Made by a program: the position numbers and the translations under genes
Shown here: positions 1 to 9,401 of the stretch, piece by piece
Layout of the letters: every line of letters starts with the position of its first letter
Position numbering within the stretch: position 1 is the stretch's first letter
Notes under the pieces: generated by a model
What the model was told of the DNA's origin: nothing
Databases searched by the model: none
The model's input: only the letters and a program-made list of their open reading frames with translations
NCBI GenBank assembly: GCA_020854105.1
Contig: JADZGB010000040.1
Span: forward strand, 122,742 to 186,741
Source: Burkholderiales bacterium
GTDB lineage: Bacteria > Pseudomonadota > Gammaproteobacteria > Burkholderiales > SHXO01
DNA length: 64,000 bases
Direction: 5' to 3'

Positions 1-1641
1 ACCCACGTCGCGTGCCACCGCCTCGGCCACGACACGCGCGTCACCCGTCATCATGACCACCTCGAGTCCGGCGTCGTGCAGGCGCCGCACGGCCTCGGCG
101 GACTCGGGACGCGAAGCATCCGCGACCGCGAATGCCGCAAGGATCGCGCTGCCTTCGATCAGATAGACCACTCCTTGCCCGCGTGCCGAGGCAGCCTCCG
201 CGAAGGGTGCGAGCTCGGGCGGAGGCGTGACGCCAAGGCTCGCGAGCAGGTTCGGACCACCGACCGCGAGTTCACGCCCCTGTATCTTCGCACGCACGCC
301 GCGCCCGGGAAGTGCATCGAATGCATCGGCGGCCGGGGCCGTGATGCCGCGCTCCGTGGCGCTGTGCACGATGGCACGGGCGACCGGATGCTCGGCGTCG
401 TGCTCCACTGCGGCCGCCAGCCGCAGTGCCTCGTCCTCGGACAGATTTCCGGCAGTCCGTAGCGCCACCACACGATGCTCGCCGAGCGTAAGCGTACCGG
501 TCTTGTCGAAGACAACGGTGGTGAGATTGCGCGCCTGTTCGAGCCCGCGTCGGTCCCGGACGAGAAGCCCCGCGCGCGCGCCGAGTGTCGTCGATATCGC
601 CAGCACGAGAGGCACCGCCAGGCCGAGCGCATGCGGGCAGGCGATGACGAGAACGGTGACGAGTCGCTCGATGGCGGTCGTGGCTGCTGCGCCCGCGATC
701 ATCCAGGCCGCGAACGTCGCTGCCCCTGCACCCAGCGCGATCCAGGTGAGCAGGGAGGCGGCCCGGTCGGCCAGCGCCTGTGCCCGCGAGCGGGAGCTCT
801 GCGCCTTCTCGACCAGCCGCATGATGCCTGCAAGCGCGGTGCGCTCGCCAGTGCCGGTGACCTCGGCACGCAGTGAGCCCGCTCCGTTCACCGTGCCGGC
901 AATCACCCTGGAGCCTTCGCGCTTGCCTACCGGTACCGACTCTCCGGTGATCATCGCCTCGTCGACGCCGCTCTCGCCCGAGCGAACGATGCCGTCGGCC
1001 GGGATCCGCGCCCCCGGACGCACGAGGACGATATCGCCTTCGCGCAGTTGCGACACCGGGACCTCATCCACATGCTCGGCATCGCCTTCGACGCGCACGC
1101 GCAGCGCCTTGTCCGGAAGCAGCCTGGCCAGTTCGCCGAGCGCCCCCTGCGCCTGGATGATCGCACGCATCTCCAGCCAATGACCGAGCAGCATGACGGT
1201 GACGAGCGTTGCCAGCTCTTCCCATAGCGGCATGCCGGGGAAGCCGAGTGTGACTGCCGCGCTGAATACGAACGCGACGGTGATTGCCAGCGCGATCAGC
1301 GTCATCATTCCGGGCAGCCTGTCCCTGATCTCGCGTGCGGCGCCCTGCAGGAACGGCCAGCCGCCGTACGCGAATACGGCCGTTCCCAGTACCGGTGGGA
1401 TCCATGCGGCACCGGGCAGGTGTGGCGGCGTATAGGCAAGGAGCCGCGGGAGCACGTGGCCCCAGATCAGGATCGGGACGGTGAGGGCGAGCGAAAGCCA
1501 GAACTTGCCGCGGAACATGGAGACGCTATGCCCGGCGTGCCGGTCGTGCGCATGCACTTCATGTGCGTGATGATGCGTGGAGTCGCCGGTCGCGTCGTGG
1601 GCGGGGTCATGCCGCACGTGATCGTGGGAGGGGCGGCTCAT
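1..1641 (-). CDS. CopB-type heavy-metal P1B ATPase (3' end outside window)
   Basis: Metal-translocating P-type ATPase of the inner membrane. 547 codons are visible; the ATP-binding end runs off the left edge. The first 40 residues are His/Asp-rich (for example [17 protein letters not shown]), a cytoplasmic metal-binding tail. The actuator loop has MITGES, the ion-channel helix has Cys335-Pro336-His337, the phosphorylation site is DKTGTLT with Asp379, and the P1B nucleotide-domain signature EHPVARA follows. CPH instead of CPC, plus a His-rich tail and no CxxC domain, is the mark of the CopB (P1B-3) group, which exports copper or silver; the metal is inferred. The start is the ATG before the His-rich segment, 34 bp after the upstream hibernation-factor gene, so the two are probably cotranscribed. 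Confidence 0.9.
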   Translation of the reverse strand, partial: MSRPSHDHVRHDPAHDATGDSTHHHAHEVHAHDRHAGHSVSMFRGKFWLSLALTVPILIWGHVLPRLLAYTPPHLPGAAWIPPVLGTAVFAYGGWPFLQGAAREIRDRLPGMMTLIALAITVAFVFSAAVTLGFPGMPLWEELATLVTVMLLGHWLEMRAIIQAQGALGELARLLPDKALRVRVEGDAEHVDEVPVSQLREGDIVLVRPGARIPADGIVRSGESGVDEAMITGESVPVGKREGSRVIAGTVNGAGSLRAEVTGTGERTALAGIMRLVEKAQSSRSRAQALADRAASLLTWIALGAGAATFAAWMIAGAAATTAIERLVTVLVIACPHALGLAVPLVLAISTTLGARAGLLVRDRRGLEQARNLTTVVFDKTGTLTLGEHRVVALRTAGNLSEDEALRLAAAVEHDAEHPVARAIVHSATERGITAPAADAFDALPGRGVRAKIQGRELAVGGPNLLASLGVTPPPELAPFAEAASARGQGVVYLIEGSAILAAFAVADASRPESAEAVRRLHDAGLEVVMMTGDARVVAEAVARDVG

Positions 1642-1675
1642 CTGCGTTCAACGCACGCTGGCGCGAAGTCGCCAA

Positions 1676-2122
1676 CTACGCCGTAGACCGCTTGCGCCGC
1701 TTCTGTACAGCGCGCCTCACCGCGACGGCGGCGCGACTGAGCGCACGATCGATTGCGGCCTGAAGCGATGCATTCTGTTCCTCGATGACGACGCTCGGTA
1801 GTGCACTCAGGACCACCTTGATGCGACATACCTTGTCCACGCCACCGCGCGGTCCGTTCACGTCCTCGACCCGCACGCTGACGCGCTCGATCGAGTGCGC
1901 AAACTTACCGAGCTTCATGCCGAGTTTGCGGCGTATGTAAGCGCGACTGTCGGGGTCGAGCGCGCGATCGACCGAACGGATGTAAGCGGGTATGAGCGCG
2001 GTGGGAGTGCGGCCGCTGGCCCGCTTGATCGGCCGAGGCACGTAGGATGCCATCGGGACACGCTTCACACTCGGGGCACGCTTGACACTGCCCGTACCGC
2101 GACTCCGCGTTGTCTTGCGCAT
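1676..2122 (-). CDS. HPF/RaiA-like ribosome hibernation factor (S30AE family)
   Basis: 148-residue basic protein. Residues about 45-148 look like the S30AE fold of HPF/RaiA proteins, which bind the 30S subunit and silence ribosomes in stationary phase: an RKLGMKLGKF helix, a VSVRVEDVNGPRGG strand-turn and an ALSRAAVAVRRAVQKRRK helix. The first 45 residues are an Arg/Lys-rich extension that short HPFs lack. I chose the ATG at 2122 because GAGG stands 8 nt before it; the longer reading from 2167 has no such site. It lies between the RND operon and the metal ATPase on the same strand. Standalone HPF-like proteins of this kind often accompany stress genes; the exact role here is inferred. Confidence 0.75.
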   Translation of the reverse strand: MRKTTRSRGTGSVKRAPSVKRVPMASYVPRPIKRASGRTPTALIPAYIRSVDRALDPDSRAYIRRKLGMKLGKFAHSIERVSVRVEDVNGPRGGVDKVCRIKVVLSALPSVVIEEQNASLQAAIDRALSRAAVAVRRAVQKRRKRSTA

Positions 2123-2230
2123 GAGTTCGTCCTCGAGATAGCCGGGCGCTTGACCGCTGGTAAGCATCGATGCCTGGCATACGTCGTCACAGGGTCGACT
2201 TCGAAACCGCCGAGGTCCCGGCGGCGCTGA

Positions 2231-5200
2231 TCAATCACGAGCTCGATCATTTCCTTCCAGGCGATCCCCGAGCAGGCGGCGCATCGCGACGTAGAAGACG
2301 GGAATGAACAGTACGCCCAGGATAGTGGCGAACAACATGCCGCCGATGACACCGGTACCGATCGCGTGGCGTGCATTGGCGCCCGCACCCGTCGACAAGG
2401 CAAGAGGCACCACGCCCAGGATGAACGCCAGCGAGGTCATCAGGATCGGACGCAGCCGCAGACGGGCCGCCTCGAGCACCGCGTCGCGCAGGCTCTTGCC
2501 CTGAGCCTGTCCGGCCAGGGCGAACTCGACGATCAGGATGGCGTTCTTCGCTGCAAGCCCGATGACGGTGATCAGTCCGATCTTGAAGTACAGATCGTTC
2601 GGCAGACCGCGCAGCGAGGTGAACAGCACCGCGCCGAGCAGGCCCAGCGGCACGACCAGCAGGACGGCCACCGGCACTGACCAGCTCTCGTACAGCGCAG
2701 CCAGGCACAGGAACACGATCAGGATCGAGAGCGCCAGCAGCAACGTGGCCGTGTTCCCGGCAAGGATCTCCTGGTACGACTGGCCGGTCCAGTCGTAGCC
2801 GAAGCCGGCCGGCAGGGCGGTGCGCACGATCTGCTGCATTGCATCCATCGCTTCGCCGGACGCGCGTCCCGGCGCCGCCGAGCCCACGATCTCGACTGCC
2901 GAATATCCGTTGTAGCGCGTGAGCGACGGGGCGGATACCTCCCATTGCGTGCGCACCACGTTCGCGATCGGGATCATCTGCGGGTTGCCGTCACGGGCGC
3001 GCTGCGTGGCACTCGGCGTGAAGATCTGCCGCAACGCTTCCGGGCCGGTGCGGAACGGTGCGTCGGCCTGCATGGTCACGCGCTTCACCCGGCCGCTGTA
3101 GGCAAAGTCGTTCAGGTACACGGGTGCCAGCATCAGTTGAATGGCGGTATAGATATCGCCCACGGACAGCCCCATCGACTGCGCCTGCACGCGGTCGACG
3201 CGCAGGTTCATCCGCGGTGCCGGCTCCAGTGTGTTGAGGCGCACCTGCGCGAGCGCGGGATTCTGCGCAGCTTGCGCCAGCAGGGTGTTGCGTGCCTGAC
3301 CCAGTGCCTCGACGCCGGCGCCGGTGCGGTCCTGCAGGTACATGTCGAAGCCGGCGAACTGGCTCAGGCCGCTTACGGTGGGCATGTTGACCACGAAGGT
3401 GCGCGCGTCGCGGACCCCCTGCACGGCGCCATTCGCACGCGTGATGAACTGTTCCGCGTTGGCCTGACGCTCGGACCAGTCCTTCAGCCGGATGAACGCC
3501 ATGGCCACGTTCTCGCCCTGTCCAAGAAAGCTGAACCCGGCGATCTGCAGCACGCCCTCGACCGCCTCGTCCTCCTCGAGTACACCGCGCACCTGCTCCA
3601 GCGCTGCGTTGGTGCGCTGCAGCGTCGCACCCGGCGGCAGCTGCACCACGGCCATGGCATAGCCCTGGTCTTCCTCCGGCAGGAAACTGCCGGGCAGACG
3701 CAGGAACAGGAACGAGCCGAGCGCGGCGAGCAGGACGAAGACGACCATCCAGTGTGGTACACGGCGCAGTGCGTGCGCCACCTGGCCGACATAGACGTGC
3801 GTGGCGCTTTCGAATCCCTGGTTGAACCAGCGGAACACGCCGCGCCTCGGGCCGCCGTGCGCCGGCTTGAGGAAGACAGCGCACAAGGCGGGCGTCAACG
3901 ATAGCGCGAGGAATGCCGACAAGGCCATCGAGATGGCGATGGTCAGTGCGAACTGCCTGTAGATCACGCCCGCGGCCCCACCCTGCAGCGCCGAGGGCAC
4001 GAACACTGCCACCAGCACCGCGGTAATCGCCACCACGGCGCCGGTGATCTGGCCCATCGCCTTGCGCGTGGCCTGCTTGGGCGACAGGCCTTCCTCCGCC
4101 ATGATGCGCTCCACGTTCTCGATGACGACGATGGCATCGTCGACCACGATGCCGATCGCCAGCACCATGCCGAACAGCGTAAGCTGGTTGATAGTGAAGC
4201 CGAGCGGCATGAGCCCGATGAAGGTGCCCAGCAGCGCGATCGGTATCACCAGCATGGGGATAAGGGTGGCGCGCAGGCTCTGCAGGAACAGCCACAGCAC
4301 CAGGAATACCAGGATCATGGCCTCGAACAGCGTCTTGACGACCTCGTTGATCGAGATCTCGACGAAGGTGGTGCTGTCGTACGGCACCATCCAGGTCACG
4401 CCCGCCGGAAAGGTGGGTGCGAGCTGGTCCATCTTCTCGCGCACGGCGTTGCCCACCTGCAAGGCATTGGCGCCGGGCAGCAGCTGGATGCCGAACGCAC
4501 CGAGGGGACGGCCGTCGTAGCGCGAGTCGAAGCCGTAGTTCTCCGGGCCGAACGCCACGCGCGCCACGTCGCTGAGGTTGACGGCGGTGCCGTCCGGGTT
4601 GGCCCGCAGGATGATCCGTTCGAACTGTTCGGGCGTCGTCAGACGCCCCTCCGCCGACACGTTGGCGGTGAACGCCTGCCCGGCCGGCGCCGGATCGGCG
4701 CCCAGCGAGCCGGCCGCGAACTGCACGTTCTGGCTGCGCACGGCGGCCAGCACCTGGGTCGAGGACAGCGCATAGCCTTGCAGCTTGAGCGGGTCGAGCC
4801 AGATGCGCATCGCGTACTCGGAGCCGAACTGCTGCACATCGCCCACGCCGGTCACGCGCGAAATCTGGTCGAGCACGCGCGAGGCGACGATATCGTTGAG
4901 CGCGTTGCGATCGATGGAGGGGTTGTCCGAGCGCAGCGCCACCACCATCAGGTACCCGGCAGCGGCCTTCGCCACCGAAACGCCGAGCAGTGTCACCTCG
5001 GAGGGAAGGCGCGGCGTGGCGAGCGCGACCTTGTTTTGCACCTGCACCTGCGCCGTATCGGGATCGGTGCCAGTCGCGAATGTCAGGGTAATCGTGGAGC
5101 GCCCGGTGGAACTCGATTGCGACTGGAAGTACAGCAGGTTGTCGATGCCCGTGAGTACCTGCTCGATCACCTGGGTCACCGACTTCTCGGTGGTGTCGGC

Positions 5201-5359
5201 GCTCGCGCCCGGGAAGCTGGCGCGCACGATGATCTGCGGCGGGGCGATCGAGGGATACGATTCCACGCCGAGGTTGAGCATTGCCACGAGGCCACCCAGC
5301 GTGATCAGGATCGCAACTACCCATGCAAACACCGGACGGTCGATGAAGAAACCGGGCAT
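2231..5359 (-). CDS. RND multidrug efflux transporter, HAE1 family (AcrB/MexB-like)
   Basis: Inner-membrane proton-driven efflux pump, 1042 residues, full family length. It begins MPGFFIDRPVFAWVVAI, the classic AcrB-type first transmembrane helix. TM4 holds GIVVDDAIVVIENVER with the paired Asp residues of the proton relay. Two large periplasmic loops follow TM1 and TM7, and the FLPEEDQGY segment opens the second half, as in HAE1 pumps. I chose the internal ATG that gives this N terminus; the upstream extension to 5464 overlaps the partner gene and is Pro/Arg-rich. It follows the membrane-fusion protein gene by 10 bp, and no outer-membrane channel gene is beside it, so it probably borrows a TolC/OprM-type channel. 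Substrates are unknown. Confidence 0.95.
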   Translation of the reverse strand: MPGFFIDRPVFAWVVAILITLGGLVAMLNLGVESYPSIAPPQIIVRASFPGASADTTEKSVTQVIEQVLTGIDNLLYFQSQSSSTGRSTITLTFATGTDPDTAQVQVQNKVALATPRLPSEVTLLGVSVAKAAAGYLMVVALRSDNPSIDRNALNDIVASRVLDQISRVTGVGDVQQFGSEYAMRIWLDPLKLQGYALSSTQVLAAVRSQNVQFAAGSLGADPAPAGQAFTANVSAEGRLTTPEQFERIILRANPDGTAVNLSDVARVAFGPENYGFDSRYDGRPLGAFGIQLLPGANALQVGNAVREKMDQLAPTFPAGVTWMVPYDSTTFVEISINEVVKTLFEAMILVFLVLWLFLQSLRATLIPMLVIPIALLGTFIGLMPLGFTINQLTLFGMVLAIGIVVDDAIVVIENVERIMAEEGLSPKQATRKAMGQITGAVVAITAVLVAVFVPSALQGGAAGVIYRQFALTIAISMALSAFLALSLTPALCAVFLKPAHGGPRRGVFRWFNQGFESATHVYVGQVAHALRRVPHWMVVFVLLAALGSFLFLRLPGSFLPEEDQGYAMAVVQLPPGATLQRTNAALEQVRGVLEEDEAVEGVLQIAGFSFLGQGENVAMAFIRLKDWSERQANAEQFITRANGAVQGVRDARTFVVNMPTVSGLSQFAGFDMYLQDRTGAGVEALGQARNTLLAQAAQNPALAQVRLNTLEPAPRMNLRVDRVQAQSMGLSVGDIYTAIQLMLAPVYLNDFAYSGRVKRVTMQADAPFRTGPEALRQIFTPSATQRARDGNPQMIPIANVVRTQWEVSAPSLTRYNGYSAVEIVGSAAPGRASGEAMDAMQQIVRTALPAGFGYDWTGQSYQEILAGNTATLLLALSILIVFLCLAALYESWSVPVAVLLVVPLGLLGAVLFTSLRGLPNDLYFKIGLITVIGLAAKNAILIVEFALAGQAQGKSLRDAVLEAARLRLRPILMTSLAFILGVVPLALSTGAGANARHAIGTGVIGGMLFATILGVLFIPVFYVAMRRLLGDRLEGNDRARD

Positions 5360-5369
5360 GGTGCCGCGC

Positions 5370-6566
5370 CTACCTGTCCGCTTCGCCGCCTGGTGCCGCG
5401 GCTGCCGGCTGCGCGGGCGCGGCCGCGCCGGAGGCGGGCGGCTGCCATGGTACGGTCCGGGCAACCGAATCCTCGTTCACCTGCTGCAGCCCGGAGACGA
5501 TCACCTGGTCACCGGGCGCGAGCCCGCTGCCCACCACGAAGTCACCGCCACTCATGCCGGCCACCGTGACCGGTTTACGCGCGACCTTGCCGTCCTGGCC
5601 CACGACCATGACGTATGGTCCCGCCGTGTCGCCCTGGATCGCCGCCTGCGGAATCAGGAAGACATTGTTCTGCTGCCCGAGGTTGGCCTTGATCGTGACG
5701 TACATGCCCGGTAACACCCTGCGCTCCGGATTCGGGATCCGGGCACGCAGATCCATTGCGCCGGTGCCCGGATTGACTGCAGCATCGGCGAAGTCGATGG
5801 TGCCGCGCTCGCCGTAGGGTGTGCCATCGGGCAGGACGATCTGCACCGTAGCCTGGTTCCGATCGGCCAGTGTCACCGTGCCCTCACGTTGGGCCGTGCG
5901 CAGCTGCGTCAGGTCCGCGGTGCTGATGGTGAAGTTCACGTAAACGGGATCGATCTGCTCGATGGTGGTGAGCAAGGTCGACTCGTTCTGACCCACCAAT
6001 GCACCCTCGGTGACCTGCTGCTTCCCGGCGCGACCGTCGATGGGTGCCGTCACCTTCGCCAGGTCCAGGTTGATGCGCGCCGAACGCACGGTGGCGCGCG
6101 CCTGCTGGACTGCAGCGGCGGCGGTGCGCTCGACGCTGAGTACCTCGTCCAGCGCAGCTTGGGAAATGAAGCCCTGGGATGCCAGCTTGCGCGAGCGCTC
6201 CGCGGTGGCCTTGCTGTTGGCGTAGGTTGCCTGCGCCTGCGCCAGCTCTGCCTGCCGCGCCGCCAGCGTCGCCTCGACGGAGGCGGGATCGATCTCGAAG
6301 AGCACCTGCCCCTTCTTCACGTCGGTGCCCTCTTCGTAGGTGCGCTTCATCAACACGCCCGCGACGCGGGCACGTACATCGGCACTGCGAAAGGGGGCCA
6401 GCCGGCCAACGAAGTCCTTGGTGAGCGGAGCATTGGTCGCTTCGGCTCGCACCACACCGACCTCGACCGGGGTGGGGGACTGTGCGCTCTGCTGGCCGCT
6501 CTCCTGGCCACAGCCCGTCAGGGTGACGGCAGCCGTGCATGCAAGGGCTGCGAGGGTTGACTTCAT
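5370..6566 (-). CDS. RND periplasmic adaptor lipoprotein (AcrA/MexA-like)
   Basis: Membrane-fusion protein that links the RND pump to an outer-membrane channel. 398 residues from the chosen ATG. It starts with a lipoprotein signal (MKSTLAALACTAAVTLTGC), with the lipid-bearing Cys at residue 19. The lipoyl half-motifs and a helical hairpin rich in Ala/Gln (QAELAQAQATYANSKATAE) occupy residues about 55-170, followed by the beta-barrel domain (DPVYVNFTISTADL, VLPDGTPYGERG). The tail is an Ala/Pro-rich low-complexity stretch. The reading can be extended to 6596, but that would put ten residues in front of the lipoprotein signal, so I rejected it. It is the first gene of the operon, with the pump 10 bp downstream. 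No TetR-type repressor is adjacent. Confidence 0.93.
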   Translation of the reverse strand: MKSTLAALACTAAVTLTGCGQESGQQSAQSPTPVEVGVVRAEATNAPLTKDFVGRLAPFRSADVRARVAGVLMKRTYEEGTDVKKGQVLFEIDPASVEATLAARQAELAQAQATYANSKATAERSRKLASQGFISQAALDEVLSVERTAAAAVQQARATVRSARINLDLAKVTAPIDGRAGKQQVTEGALVGQNESTLLTTIEQIDPVYVNFTISTADLTQLRTAQREGTVTLADRNQATVQIVLPDGTPYGERGTIDFADAAVNPGTGAMDLRARIPNPERRVLPGMYVTIKANLGQQNNVFLIPQAAIQGDTAGPYVMVVGQDGKVARKPVTVAGMSGGDFVVGSGLAPGDQVIVSGLQQVNEDSVARTVPWQPPASGAAAPAQPAAAAPGGEADR

Positions 6567-6797
6567 GGAGGCGCCTGGCCGGCGAAGGATGAACATCGGC
6601 TCACCAAGCCCTGCCGAGGCGGGTGCAAGGAGGCACGCGGGCAGCCAGGCGAGATCGCTTCACGGTACCAGCAGCTGACGCGGACAGGACAATCATGTCG
6701 GACCTCACTCCACCAAAAGATCTGCCGGTACCACACGTGGGAGTCTGGCATTCTCTCCCGGGACCGAGCCGTGCAGCAACCATGTTCGGCGCAGCAA

Positions 6798-7385
6798 CTA
6801 GGTCGGCGTCTCGTTGCGCGACGGCTGATGCGCCTTGAGCCTCCAGCCGAGCGCGATCAGCAACACACCGAAGACCGTTGCGTACGAGGCGATGACCCAC
6901 ACGACTGCGAGCGCCCCGGCACCCGGTCTCCACAACATCAGCGCACCGAAGATCACTGACAGTACGCCCGAAAGCGCCAGCAGCCATTCGTTCGGAATCA
7001 CCTTGCGCAACCGGATTGCGGCGACGATCTGGAACAGACCCATCGCCAGTGCCCACGCGGCAATGAATGCAAGCAGCACCAGCGTCGTCATCCCGGGCCA
7101 GAGGAAGGTCAGGATGCCGGCCAGGATTCCCAGCACGCCGACGATCAGCAGGCCCCAGAACGGCTTGCCGCGATCGCGTATGCGCACTGCTGCGAGCAGA
7201 GCCAGCACGCCATCCGCCAACGCGTATGCGCCCCACAGCAGCACCAGCACCGTAACCGTCACCACGGGCCAGATGAAGGCGAGGACGCCGAACAGCACCC
7301 CGGCAATGCCGCGCACGACGATCCAGCCCCAATTGCGCTTCAGATCCCGCAGCATGCCGTCCTGCAAAGACTCGCTCGTCGCCAT
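6798..7385 (-). CDS. HdeD-family (DUF308) membrane protein
   Basis: 195-residue integral membrane protein with about six hydrophobic helices arranged as three similar pairs, such as GWIVVRGIAGVLFGVLAFIWP and GLLIVGVLGILAGILTFLWP; each pair ends in a WP motif. This is the layout of HdeD, an acid-resistance membrane protein of enterobacteria, and of the broader DUF308 family. Its molecular activity is not known. The ATG at 7385 is preceded by AAAGGAGG at ideal spacing; the longer frame up to 7496 has no such site. It is a single gene on the same strand as the efflux operon, separated from it by a 230-bp gap in which I see no gene. Confidence 0.85.
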   Translation of the reverse strand: MATSESLQDGMLRDLKRNWGWIVVRGIAGVLFGVLAFIWPVVTVTVLVLLWGAYALADGVLALLAAVRIRDRGKPFWGLLIVGVLGILAGILTFLWPGMTTLVLLAFIAAWALAMGLFQIVAAIRLRKVIPNEWLLALSGVLSVIFGALMLWRPGAGALAVVWVIASYATVFGVLLIALGWRLKAHQPSRNETPT

Positions 7386-7552
7386 GACGCCTCCTTTGTC
7401 GGTCATGAACTGCGCATGCCAGGGTGCGAGCCCGCATCGTCGAGAGGTGCAGGTCGACTTCGCGATACGCAGGAGGAGCATGCCATGGACCAGCACCCGT
7501 TGCTGGACTATGTCGCTCGAAACGCCAGGCTGGCCCGGCGCAAGCCATCGAT

Positions 7553-7645
7553 GTCGTCATCCCCAGGACCGCCATCCCGGCGGAAGCCATCAATGCCCGC
7601 ATCCCCAATCCCGTCATCCCGGCGGAAGCCGATGGGATCCAGGCA
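7553..7645. repeat. Dispersed 'CATCCCGGCGGAAGCC' repeat pair
   Basis: Within the 478-bp gap between the HdeD and DUF937 genes (7386-7863) the string CATCCCGGCGGAAGCC occurs twice (from 7573 and from 7615), with degenerate relatives (GTCATCCCCAGG, GCATCCCCAATCCCGTCATC) around them, and the block ends GGGATCCAGG. The form resembles the short dispersed imperfect palindromes common in G+C-rich proteobacteria. Related units appear near 40.0 and 44.2 kb. Apart from this block I see no gene in the gap; the promoter of the downstream gene must lie in its last part. Confidence 0.6.
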
Positions 7646-7863
7646 GTGCAACGCGCGACATTGTCGAGCGTATGATGGGATCCATCGCGAGGCAGCGACA
7701 TGGGATTCCGACAAGACGGTGTCGATGACACGACGCACCGTATCCGCTGTCGATCCTCGCCGGGCGCGGCATTCGGCAAGCCGCCTTCCCCGGCGCCCGC
7801 TGCGAGCCCCAGGGATCGCCCGGACCGAGTTGCCGCATCACCACGACGCAAGGAGGCATGCAG

Positions 7864-8463
7864 ATGCAGATCACCGACATCCTCGCTCAACTGGGCGGAC
7901 TGCAGTCGATAGCAACTGAACTGGGCGTGAGCGAGACTCAGGCAGCGAGCGGTGCCGAAGCGCTGGTCCCCGCGATCCTCGGCGGATTCAAGAAGCAGGC
8001 ACGGTCGCGGCCCGCAGGCCTCGACGGACTCGGAAGCCTGCTCGGGCAACTCGGCGGCGGCGGTTTACTCGACCAGGTTCTGGCGCCGCAGCCGACGGAC
8101 CTCGCCCGCGGCAACGACGTGCTCGGGCAGATCTTCGGCTCCAAGGACGTCAGCCGCGCGGTCGCGCAGAACGCGGCTTCGCAGTCGGGACTGGATCCGG
8201 CGCTGCTCAAGAGGATGCTGCCGATGCTGGCGATGGTGGTCACCGGCTTTCTGGCGAAGCAGCAGGGCGGTGGTGCAGCGCAACCCACGGCAGGCGGAGG
8301 GCTCGGCAATCTGCTCGGAGGCGTGCTGGGCGGACGAACCTCCGCCACTGGCAGTTCGGCGCCCGGTGCTGCAGCACCGGGACTGGCCTCGATGCTGGAT
8401 CTGAATGGAGATGGCAACCCGCTCGACGACGTGCTTCGTATGTTCGGCCAGGCCAGGCGCTAG
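7864..8463 (+). CDS. DUF937 (YidB-like) protein
   Basis: 199 residues. The N-terminal part (MQITDILAQLGGLQSIATEL, then ASGAEALVPAILGGFKKQ) and the central helix (SGLDPALLKRMLPMLAMVVTGFL) are typical of the DUF937/YidB family, small helical proteins of unknown function that are often induced under stress. Gly-rich linkers separate the helical parts, and the end (DLNGDGNPLDDVLRMFGQARR) contains an EF-hand-like DxNGDGNPLDD string that could bind Ca2+. Two ATGs are possible; AGGAGG at 7851-7856 lies 1 nt from the first and 7 nt from the second, so I start at 7864. It stands alone on the plus strand. Confidence 0.82.
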   Translation: MQITDILAQLGGLQSIATELGVSETQAASGAEALVPAILGGFKKQARSRPAGLDGLGSLLGQLGGGGLLDQVLAPQPTDLARGNDVLGQIFGSKDVSRAVAQNAASQSGLDPALLKRMLPMLAMVVTGFLAKQQGGGAAQPTAGGGLGNLLGGVLGGRTSATGSSAPGAAAPGLASMLDLNGDGNPLDDVLRMFGQARR

Positions 8464-8623
8464 CCGTAAGTCAGTCCGTGAGTGCGTGGGTCACCGGCGT
8501 CCAATCACTCGCAGGACCTGGCCTCGCGGGCGTGCCATCCAGCACGAGGGCCTGCAGGGATGTGGGTCCTATCGAGAAGTCCGCCAGCCGCTTCGGGTAG
8601 GAGCAGCGATAACAGCCGCGGCG

Positions 8624-9214
8624 CTAGCGTCTCATGACGGTCCATTTGCCATCGTCACTGCGGCAAGCCAGTTGCCTGGAATGGTCTTGCCTGTCCTTGA
8701 CCGCAACATCGAGCAGAAACTCCCGGCATATGCGGTCGCCTTTCAGCGTACGGCCCGGGGTGACGGTGTATCGCGCTCCGCTATGCGTGTTCTCCCAGTA
8801 CACCGGCCGACCATCGTCGGCCAATTCAAGAGCGTGTCCCACGCAGGCTCGGTCTTCCTCATCCATGGCTCTGCCGACCTGCGCACCGATCACTGCGCCG
8901 AGCACCGCCCCGATCACGGTTGCGACCGCACGCCCGTCGCCGTCGCCCACCCGGGAACCGATCACTGCTCCGACTGCGCTCCCGAGCACTGCCCCGATTG
9001 CCTGGAGGTCGCAACCTCCGCGCATCACCCCATAGTCACTGGGCCAGCGCCGGCCCTCATATCCCACGTAGTGCGGGTCGTGCTTCTTGCGCCAACCATG
9101 CGCCGGAGCCCAGGGGGGTGGCGCAGCCAGAACGGCGTCGAACGTCAACAGCGCCAGCAGAGCAAACAGGGTCAGGAGTGGTGCTGTACCAGGTTTGTCG
9201 AGTCGCGGATGCAT
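8624..9214 (-). CDS. Secreted glycine-zipper surface-antigen-like protein
   Basis: 196 residues with an N-terminal signal peptide (hydrophobic residues about 12-30, ending LAAPPPW). The middle is a repeated glycine zipper: AIGAVLGSAVGAVIGSRVGDG and VIGAVLGAVIGAQVGRAM form two Gly/Ala-spaced helices of the kind that insert in or span the outer membrane. The C-terminal domain (YWENTHSGARYTVTPGR, then CREFLLDV) matches the 17-kDa surface-antigen / RT0821-Lpp0805-type domain, where two Cys could pair. Such proteins sit in the outer membrane or periplasm; no enzyme activity is expected. AAGG precedes the ATG by about 8 nt. No obvious operon partner. Confidence 0.82.
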   Translation of the reverse strand: MHPRLDKPGTAPLLTLFALLALLTFDAVLAAPPPWAPAHGWRKKHDPHYVGYEGRRWPSDYGVMRGGCDLQAIGAVLGSAVGAVIGSRVGDGDGRAVATVIGAVLGAVIGAQVGRAMDEEDRACVGHALELADDGRPVYWENTHSGARYTVTPGRTLKGDRICREFLLDVAVKDRQDHSRQLACRSDDGKWTVMRR

Positions 9215-9290
9215 ATACCGAACCTTGGTGTTGGAGATCGATGACAGCTATCGACTCATCCGACCGATGACTTGAATGAAACCAGCCCGA

Positions 9291-9330
9291 CGATGCAGCT
9301 TGCCGGGCGATGCGGCTTGCTGGGCGATGC
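9291..9330. repeat. 17-bp direct tandem repeat
   Basis: Unit CGATGCAGCTTGCCGGG at 9291-9307 is followed directly by CGATGCGGCTTGCTGGG at 9308-9324 (two differences) and a partial third unit (CGATGCAGG). It lies in the 187-bp spacer between the convergent end of the MFS gene and the start of the glycine-zipper gene. It is one of several short tandem duplications in this window's spacers. Confidence 0.8.
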
Positions 9331-9401
9331 AGGCCACCTGCCGTGGTGAGGGCGCTCGCGACGCCGTTCGACGCTTTACATGACAGACGGCTTTCGATCG
9401 C

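Noticed and set aside
6713..6838. Small plus-strand reading MSDLTPPKDLPVPHVG in the spacer before the efflux operon
   Set aside because: AGGACAATC precedes it, but there is no family, no codon bias and it runs into the antisense of the HdeD-like gene.
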